The notes under the pieces: generated by a model
What the model saw: the letters and a program-made list of their open reading frames with translations, nothing else
What the model was told of the DNA's origin: nothing
Databases searched by the model: none
Made by a program: the position numbers and the translations under genes
Shown: positions 57,132 through 64,000 of the stretch, piece after piece
Position numbering within the stretch: the stretch's first letter is position 1
Layout: each line of letters starts with the position of its first letter
DNA from: Pratylenchus scribneri
Lineage: Eukaryota > Nematoda > Chromadorea > Rhabditida > Pratylenchidae
Reading direction: 5' to 3'
NCBI GenBank assembly: GCA_030063045.1
Contig: JAQSEB010000054.1
Span: 868,001-932,000 of the forward strand
Length of the DNA: 64,000 nt

Positions 57132-58565
57132 TCAAAAAGCTGATTGAATATTATGAGTCTGCCTAATATTGGAATTGGAACGAAAGCCAATCAATATATA
57201 AATGCGACTCAAAAATTTACCGCAAAATATGGATTCTTCAGAGAATTTGGGAGGCGGCCAAGGGGGGATATCCGGCCACCAAAACAGGGTCGCCTTATCC
57301 ACAAAATATGAAAGGCATCTCATTTTAATTGACCTTTCTTTGAATTGGACGGCTAATTCACACCATCCTTTGATATAGTCCTTATAAAGAGCGTCCAAAG
57401 ACCTTTTTATTCCCAGTAATTTTTGACAAATAATTTGATTGTGATTATGATGACTCCGCCTGAGGTCAAAGAGTGAAATGATTATTGACAATATTTTTCG
57501 CCAATTCAATTTTAAACTTTCACTGAATAAAATGTGCGAAGCGGCGTAAGTACTGCCAAAATTATTAAAGGAATAAATTTTAAGTAAAAATGAGATGAAT
57601 TTTGACAGTTTTAATGATTTAATACTTGTCAAATTATTCTGTAATTCAAAAATAGGGGAAGTAATCTGTTCTCCCAAGATCTCTGTCCGATTTATTCGGC
57701 CCACATTATAGTCTTTATTGATGGATTGCGCTATGGGAGTAAGCGGCGAGATCAAAGATGAAGGAGAAAGAGGTGCCGACATATCGACAATGGAATTGGC
57801 TGGGGGCAGAATTTCATTTCCACCTTCCTCCAGAATTTTATTTTCATCTTCCTTCGAAATTTTATTATTCATTTCTAATTTATCATCAAGATCAGAATTA
57901 TTTTCTTCTATTTTTGGAATCTTTTCCTCTAAAATCATTTGCTTTGCATCGGGAATCTTTTCCAAAATCATTTCATCAGCTTCGAGAATATTTTTATTTT
58001 CTAAAGGTTTCTCCTCTCTACCACATGGGAATAAATATGGCGGGAATTCCTTATCTCGATTGGAAATTGGAAATTCCATTTTATCATTATTAAAATCCAT
58101 AATGGATATTTTATTGCTAATTTTATAAATGCTTTGATAATACCGAGTTTTCGGTTTCCATATTTGTTCATTAGCAAAGCTTTCATCAGAAAATTCTTTT
58201 TTAATATTTAATGCCTCATATAATTTAGTCCGCCGCCCTTCAGGAGGACGAACAACTAAATCTAATTTGAGCATTTTATCTCGTAAACAAGCGACAAGAT
58301 TAGTCGGGTGATGCCCATTTGAACGAAAATTTTCAAAAATCAGTGTTTCGATTTCGAGATTTTCCTTAACAAGTTTAAAGAAAAATTCAGACCAGTCGTT
58401 CAGGCTTTTGTTTAATATATTAATTATTAGCCCAATTTTTACTGATAGGCTAGCCATTGCCTTCAAATCTTTTGGATCTTTGGCCAAAAGCATGTCGGCT
58501 TCTGTGAGATAATTAACCGCTTGAAGTGATGGCAATGAGAATGATGCCCGAATTTTGTCGGACAT
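57132..58565 (-). CDS. Retrotransposon ORF, Gag-like, 477 aa
   Basis: The only long ORF of the LTR element. The N-terminal 100 residues are helical (SLPSLQAVNYLTEADMLLAK, SVKIGLIINILNKSLNDWSE), as in the N-terminal part of BEL/Pao-type Gag, a tentative resemblance. The middle is acidic and Glu/Asn-rich (EKIPDAKQMILEEKIPKIEE), and the C-terminal part is helical again with a Trp/Pro motif (LFWWPDIPPWPPPKF). There is no zinc knuckle or enzyme motif. The start at 58565 is followed by an open frame to the TAA at 57132; the 5' leader of about 1.1 kb contains a 50-bp minisatellite. Confidence 0.55.
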   Translation of the reverse strand: MSDKIRASFSLPSLQAVNYLTEADMLLAKDPKDLKAMASLSVKIGLIINILNKSLNDWSEFFFKLVKENLEIETLIFENFRSNGHHPTNLVACLRDKMLKLDLVVRPPEGRRTKLYEALNIKKEFSDESFANEQIWKPKTRYYQSIYKISNKISIMDFNNDKMEFPISNRDKEFPPYLFPCGREEKPLENKNILEADEMILEKIPDAKQMILEEKIPKIEENNSDLDDKLEMNNKISKEDENKILEEGGNEILPPANSIVDMSAPLSPSSLISPLTPIAQSINKDYNVGRINRTEILGEQITSPIFELQNNLTSIKSLKLSKFISFLLKIYSFNNFGSTYAASHILFSESLKLNWRKILSIIISLFDLRRSHHNHNQIICQKLLGIKRSLDALYKDYIKGWCELAVQFKERSIKMRCLSYFVDKATLFWWPDIPPWPPPKFSEESIFCGKFLSRIYILIGFRSNSNIRQTHNIQSAF

Positions 58566-59300
58566 TTTAATTGCCTTCTCTAATTAATGAATTTTACAAA
58601 GATAATGCTCTTTTAATTCAATAAAGAAAATTAATTTAAAATCCGACAATTTTAGAATATTCCGGAGTTTGATTTTGACAAAAAATCTGATTAGACTCAC
58701 GGAAAATCAATTTAATATTTTAAAATAACTATCAAAAGGCTAAATTATATGCAATTTGATTAAAAAGGCCAATTAATGATGTAGGATCTACTTTAAATGG
58801 AATAGGCAAGATCCAATGAATATGATATCCCAATTAAAATTGATGAATTTTGCTTCAATTAATGGCCAGTAAGATAAAATAATTTGGCTATTCACAGATT
58901 GATTAAATGGTTAATAAAGATTTTGTGAAGTTGACCCAAGAATTATCTAATTGGCCAAGAGAAATTGAAAAGTTATCCCAGAGTTTTTTGTCTCTTTGGC
59001 CAGCAAAATGAAAATTTTCGCCTTAGTAGCTATTAAATATAAAATTGATTAAACACTTATGATTTTTCCTCAATGAATAGCTAAAGGAATTTGTTGGATT
59101 GCCAATCAGAAAATTTTGAAAGGCTAAATCCAGAATTTTTGCCTCAGGCCAATAAAAATTTTTTAAAATAGCTAATCAAAAATTGAGAATCTGAATTTGC
59201 CTTAAGGCCAATAAAAATAAATGAATTAATTAAAATTGATAATCGCAATTTAAAAGCGAAATCCCGATTTTTTGCCTCAAAGGCTATTAATAATAATGGT

Positions 59301-59590
59301 TTGCCCTAAAGGCCCTATAATTTGCCACAATGGCTAATAATAATAATGATTTGCCCTAAAGGCCCTCTAATTTGCCTCAATGGCTATTAATAATAATGAT
59401 TTGCCCTAAAGGCCCTCTAATTTGCCTCAATGGCTATTAATAATAATGATTTGCCCTAAAGGCCCTCTAATTTGCCTCAATGGCTAATAATAATAATGAT
59501 TTGCCCTAAAGGCCCTCTAATTTGCCTCAATGGCTAATAATAATAATGATTTGCCCTAAAGGCCCTCTAATTTGCCTCAATGGCTGATAA
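59301..59590 (+). repeat. 50-bp minisatellite, six units
   Basis: TTGCCCTAAAGG starts at 59301, 59351, 59401, 59451, 59501 and 59551, an exact 50-bp period. Units differ only at a few sites. It lies in the 5' leader of the LTR element, just before its primer-binding region. Confidence 0.9.
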
Positions 59591-59636
59591 ATTGAATAAA
59601 TTGGGTTTCAAAAAATTAAACCCACCTGAAAATTCT

Positions 59637-59681
59637 GCCCGTGCAGCTCAGTCGGTAGAGCAACTGCTACTCTTAATCCAA
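59637..59681 (+). other. tRNA-Lys-like 5' half next to the 5' LTR (primer-binding region)
   Basis: The plus strand reads as the 5' half of a tRNA-Lys: acceptor GCCCGTG, intact D-arm GCTCAGTCGGTAGAGC, then an anticodon-loop-like CTCTTAA, ending TCCAA at the LTR edge. Seen from the minus-strand element this is a complement of tRNA located exactly where the primer binds (TTGGATTAAGAG after LTR ..CAACA). The 3' half of the tRNA is missing, so it is not a working tRNA gene. Confidence 0.7.
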
Positions 59682-60536
59682 TGTTGACGACACAACCCGA
59701 GAGGAAGGGCCAACTCAACCGCGGTCCACGACAACGCCCCGACAGGACGGATGGACCAAACCAAAGGAAGAAATGATGATCCGGGGCAAGGCAGACGGCA
59801 GCCAAACCCGAACCGAACCAATGTCCACAGCAAAAGGCAGCTGAAGACGAACCAAATGTCCACGGCAATCCCCACGGATGATGGACGAACCTGAAAGAGA
59901 AAACCCCAAAGCCAAGAACCGAAATTGAACCCAATAAACCAAATTTGAATTAAAGGCGATCAAATATTTATTGGGGCCAAAATAGATTATAAATGACAGC
60001 AATGGGGGGAAGGAATAAAGGAATCCAACAATTAGAGGGGTAAGGCGAGATCATTTTATATCCCATCGAGAGGGGCGTGGGCAACGGCCGAGATTCTTAA
60101 TCGGGCAATGGGCCAACAAGAGAGCAAGAAGATCCTGTGCCAAAGCCAGTGGGAAGAGAGCCAAGTTGAGGAGGGGCAAGCCATTGTGCCATAGGAAGGG
60201 CCAATGGGCAGCAAGCCAATTCCAAGCAATTGGGGACGGGATAAGCGGCCGGCACAACAATGGCAAGCAATAAAGGAAGGGGGCCAAGCAGGCAAGAGCC
60301 AAGCCGTTTCAAATAATGGGCCCAAGCCAATTTGACAATTGGATGATCAGCCAATTTGATTTCTGCAAATGAAGGGAGAGGAGGGGAACCCAACTCACAT
60401 CAGATTAAGATTGTTTTGGCCGTTTTTTTGCCATTTATAAACTAAAGTGGGAAAAAATGGGAAAAAGGCTATTAAATTACATGATGAAAAGAATTAAAAT
60501 TATTTAAAATTAATTTGACTAAAACTGTCGAAGACA
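59682..60536 (-). repeat. 5' LTR of the retrotransposon
   Basis: Same 855 bp as 54906-55760. On the minus strand it is followed directly by the tRNA-complementary sequence, which identifies it as the 5' LTR. Confidence 0.92.
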
Positions 60537-60717
60537 TCAACATTAAAAGTTAAAACCTAATTAGCGCATTGATTTATATTCCAGAAATCTTTTAAAGTAT
60601 TTATAAAACTTATGCATTTTAATTTATCTAACAATTTCTATCAAATCCGCCAATTCTTTTTCAATTCAATCCAAACCAATTGTGGACAACAATTTATAAA
60701 AATATATAGCGAAGTAG

Positions 60718-61078
60718 AGAGCGGAATTATTCTAAGTTCGCCAGGCGGAATTATTCTAAGTTCGCCAGGCGGAATTATTCTAAGTTCGCCAGGCGGAATT
60801 ATTCTAAGTTCGCCAGGCGGAATTATTCTAAGTTCGCCAGGCGGAATTATTCTAAGTTCGCCAGGCGGAATTATTCTAAGTTCGCCAGGCGGAATTATTC
60901 TAAGTTGGCCAGGCGGAATTAAAACAGGCGGAATTATTCTAATTCGCCAGGCGGAATTCTAAGTTCGCCAGGCGGAATTATTCTAAGTTCGCCAGGCGGA
61001 ATTATTCTAAGTTCGGCAGGCGGAATTATTCTAAGTTCGCCAGGCGGAATTAAAACTGGCGGAATTATTCTTAAAATA
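60718..61078 (+). repeat. 24-bp minisatellite, GGCGGAATTATTCTAAGTTC-type (locus 3)
   Basis: About 14 tandem copies of GGCGGAATTATTCTAAGTTC + GCCA with a few deletions (for example AGGCGGAATTAAAAC near 60915 and 61045). It is the reverse complement of the array at 46949-47331 and begins 180 bp beyond the LTR element. Confidence 0.9.
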
Positions 61079-62454
61079 GGCTGGACTAAAAAGAATAAGC
61101 AGATTTATTCTTGGTTAAAAATCCATTTGAAAAAATGATTTGATGTACAAATTTAGTTACACATTATGGCATTATTCGTTATTCCCCATTTCTTTCCAAA
61201 TTTATGGCCATAAATCTTTACAAAATCGCCTCCACCACTCAAGTCTATTTTTTCCAATTTTTCCATCCTAACTTTAAATCAAAGTCCATCCAAAGTAGAT
61301 TTATTAGTAAATCCCCTCCCCGACTCGTCGTCGAGTGCTGTTCGGCCGTCGATGAATCCAAGTGCCCCAAGCCCCATTTATTTGCCATTTGTCCACCGCC
61401 GTCACCAATTCTTTCCAACATTCCATCCGTCCCAATCCGCCCCAGCTTCCACCCATTAATATAAATGTTCCCCCAATTTCGCCGCCCCATCGCCGCCTAA
61501 TCTTTTGCATCGATCAGCCAATTTTGGGAGAAATTTTGGCAGAAAAAAGGCGAAATTGCCCAATTTGACCTACTTTACTTTTTTCCACTCATTTTTTGCC
61601 TTTATTATTTTGAATTTTTTAGATTAATTTTTGCATATCATAAAATTCCATTACAAAAAAAAAGTTGGCCAAAACAATTGGCGGATTGATTTCCGCACGG
61701 TTTTCATGATGGAAGTAATGCACGAAATGAAAATTGACTACACGCCATAAAAATAAGTAAATTGACTCATTAAAATTTGGATACAAACATTCACTTCCTG
61801 TTCATTTATTGGGCCAAATTGATTAGGCAGCTGGCAGTAACGGGCCTTTTTAGACCGTTGTCAAGGGAAACTTAAATTAAATGAGAAGGGCCAAGGGATT
61901 GAGCGGTTTAGGATTGGCCATTGGTTAGAGGTTATATTATTGGGACATAATAAATAAATGGATTCCTTTCAACCATTTTAGGGTATTTTAGCAGATGTAA
62001 AATAAGATCATTGTAGTTTACTAACTAATTTTTTGGTCATAGTTCAAAGTTTAACAAGGAAGTAAACAATCTTAAAAGGCAATATGACATTTGAAAGCCC
62101 TAAACCTTCTAAAAATTTTATAAAATCCACTGAGTGGTTTCCACTCTAAAAAACATGCCTATAAATTTAAGAAATTTCTGAATTTACTTATCTATCCGGT
62201 AAAGCCGCTAATTTTATAAATTATTTTATTTAAAGTTGATTAAGCAATTTTTAGATGATATTTATGGCTTCTGAATGACATATTGCCTTCCTAAAATAAT
62301 TGTTTTCTTATTTCATTTTAACCAAAAGAAAAGCCCGTCAATTCCTCTACCATATCTCCCATATATTTAGTTTTTAACCACAATTTTCCTTTATGTCCTA
62401 AAATTTTTTAAACAATTTTCTAATATTCCTATCCAATATCCATCCAGGATCGGA
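61079..62454. other. Intergenic stretch upstream of klp-11
   Basis: No gene supported. Contains an F1 foldback element (about 62025-62310). An acceptor-like CATCCAG shortly before the klp-11 ATG suggests a non-coding 5' exon further upstream. Confidence 0.4.
62025..62310. mobile_element. Foldback element, family F1 (copy 7)
   Basis: Left arm TTTTTGGTCATAGTTCAAAG, AAGGCAATATGACATTTGAA, AGCCCTAAACC; right arm TTATGGCTTCTGAATGACAT, ATTGCCTTCCTAAAATAATT. Confidence 0.55.
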
Positions 62455-64000
62455 ATGACCCATCATCAAAATGGATATGGCCCACATTCCCATTCGTTGC
62501 ACGCATCCACGAGCCGGCCTTCATCTTCTTCGGCTGGCATTCGCCCAAAAACGACTGCATCAATGTGCAGCATCAATTCATCAACATCGTTGAATGAATG
62601 CGTCAAAGTTGTTGTTCGGTGAGTATTCGGATGAATTTAAAAAATGTTCCAAAATTGTCAATTTTGAAGTTGTCGACCATTTTCGGAAAGAGAAAAGGCC
62701 CAAGACCATCATCGTTTTGCCTGTGTAAATGTTGACCAAAAAGGCGGCATCGTTGAATTGGTGAATCCGAAAGAGCCAAAGGAGCCAGCAAAATGTTTCA
62801 ATTTTGATGCGGTTTACGATAAAAATTCAAAGCAATTGGACATTTATGATGAAGCCGTAAGGCCAATTGTGGATTCCATATTGGCTGGATTCAATGGGAC
62901 CGTGTTTGCCTATGGTCAAACTGGGACTGGCAAAACGTACACAATGGAGGGAGTAGAAGGTGAGATAATTATTAGAATTACTAATTGAAAGGTGCAAAAA
63001 TGAATTATTCTGAATTGAAATCAGCTTTAACCCCCTTAAGAAAAGGAACACACTTTGATTAGTGACTAAACAATTTCAAGTTTTATTACTCATCCTAGAA
63101 TGAAGAACCATTTTGGATGATTTTTACAACGATTTGATATGACTAATAAGAATTGTCTATCAAGTGATATAAAAATTATTTTTTAGAGAAAGCTATGATA
63201 ATAAAAAATGGTACCAAAATGTTGAAAAATTTGAATATTTCCGAATTAAAATAAATTTTTGGAATTAATTTTATTATTATCTGATTGATAATTCCATTAA
63301 TTATTCTATTAATTAATGTAAAGTAATTATTTTAAATAATTCATGACACAATGAATTATTGGCTTTTGTCATAAATCGTATTGCTCCATGAGGACGGAAA
63401 TTCGCAATGAAATTTTTTGCAATCTAACAATGTGTTACTGTCAGAAAAAATTATTTAATAAAGCTGGGGATCTATGATGCTATTTATTAAAAATTTCTAA
63501 AATTTTGTCCCACACTTATTCGGTGGGAATTCCGTTTAAAAAATATGTTCCTCCAAATTAAAAATTTCTCTTCAACTTTGTTACAAATTTTTTAAAATTT
63601 TCATTTTCAAAGGTGGAGAACATCGAGGCATAATCCCAAATGCCATTGAGCACATTTTCCAGCATATTGCCCATTCACCTACAACACAACAATTCTTGGT
63701 TCGAGCATCGTTGTTGGAAATTTATCAGGAAGAAATTCGCGATTTGCTCGACAAAAATGGTTTCAAATTTAATTGGAAAATGAAAAATAATTTCTCATTT
63801 GATTTAGGAAAACGCCTTGAATTGAAAGAAAGGCCCGATTTTGGGGTCTACGTCCGTGATTTGAGTTCATTCGTAACGCAGAGTGTTGAGGAAATTGAAC
63901 ACGTCCTCAGTGTGGGCCATTCGAATCGAAGTGTTGGCCGAACGAATATGAATGAGCACAGTTCACGTTCACATGCAATTTTGATTATCACCGTGGAATG
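62455..64000 (+). CDS. klp-11: Kinesin-2 motor subunit, KIF3B/KLP-11 type (N-terminal part, runs off the end)
   Basis: Exons 62455-62618, 62670-62959, 63613-63759 and 63808-64000 keep phase. A 50-residue Ser/His-rich N-terminal extension precedes the motor domain, which starts [16 protein letters not shown]. The P-loop is GQTGTGKT, followed by TYTMEG; further on come [33 protein letters not shown] and the switch-I motif [11 protein letters not shown]. The sequence [18 protein letters not shown] matches the KIF3B branch better than KIF3A or OSM-3. Kinesin-II carries intraflagellar transport cargo from ciliary base to tip in sensory neurons. The gene continues beyond the window. A repeat related to 41455-41780 sits in its second intron. 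Confidence 0.88.
63090..63390. repeat. Dispersed repeat shared with 41455-41780
   Basis: Same orientation and block order as 41455-41780 (AACCATTTTGGATGATTTTT, GATATAAAAATTATTTT, TTTTAAATAATTCATGACAC). Lies in klp-11 intron 2. Confidence 0.45.

Larger units (their letters stand above)
54906..60536 (-). mobile_element. Complete non-autonomous LTR retrotransposon
   Basis: Two 855-bp direct repeats (54906-55760 and 59682-60536) appear identical by eye. On the minus strand they start TGTCTTCGACAG and end CGTCAACA (TG..CA). The whole unit is flanked by a 5-bp target duplication TCAAC (54901-54905 and 60537-60541). The minus orientation is set by the tRNA-like primer site next to the right LTR and the one long ORF. 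It has no reverse transcriptase, integrase or protease, so it must be mobilised by a relative. Near-identical LTRs imply recent insertion. Confidence 0.92.

Noticed and set aside
57718..58128. Plus-strand frames within the LTR element
   Set aside because: They are shadows of the acidic region of the 477-codon minus-strand ORF.
59637..59681. Functional tRNA-Lys gene
   Set aside because: The 3' half (anticodon 3' stem, variable loop, T-arm, acceptor 3' strand) is absent; the sequence runs directly into the LTR.
60612..60962. 116-codon frame of IILSSPGG repeats
   Set aside because: Translation of the same minisatellite in the other orientation; no start context or conservation.

Overview
This is AT-rich nuclear DNA from a nematode. 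The evidence is genes split into many short exons with small (about 45-60 bp) introns ending in TTTCAG-type acceptors, plus nematode-type gene content: an NRFL-1 (NHERF) PDZ scaffold, a CED-4-like NB-ARC ATPase, a KLP-11/KIF3B kinesin-2 motor, a MATH-BTB protein, a Cys-loop receptor subunit and several small secreted proteins. The many short secreted proteins would suit a parasite, possibly plant-parasitic, but the species is inference only. Gene models were built by hand from splice sites and reading-frame phase; where every exon junction keeps phase I say so.

Layout: 1-2.6 kb, 3' end of a RIPOR/FAM65-like gene (+) with foldback elements in its introns. 3.2-4.6 kb, a palindromic, broken trypsin-like protease locus. 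5.3-6.9 kb, a secreted protein built from three duplicated exons (-). 7.6, 11.4-13.0 and 25.0-26.6 kb, three copies in different states of decay of the 3' end of one unrecognised gene. 8.5-10.8 kb, a complete MATH-BTB-BACK gene (-). 15.4-21.2 kb, a more GC-rich island holding a retroelement in which gag runs straight into an envelope-like glycoprotein with no pol between them. 21.4-22.2 kb, a Cys-rich secreted protein with tandem hydrophobic exons (-). 22.5-31.5 kb, the CED-4-like gene (-) with its last three exons also present as an inverted copy about 4.5 kb away. 32.4-35.6 kb, the Cys-loop receptor (+). 37.2-38.9 kb, a secreted protein (+). 42.3-54.1 kb, nrfl-1 (+, 19 exons). 54.9-60.5 kb, an intact non-autonomous LTR retrotransposon (-) with a 5-bp target duplication. 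62.5 kb to the end, the start of klp-11 (+).

Introns and intergenic DNA are crowded with foldback (MITE-like) elements of at least six families, a hAT-like element with a perfect 8-bp target duplication, and a 24-bp minisatellite family at three loci. At least four introns are best explained as GC-AG. The genes are mostly unrelated neighbours. The main stories are repeat invasion, inverted and tandem duplication of exons, and two unusual retroelements.
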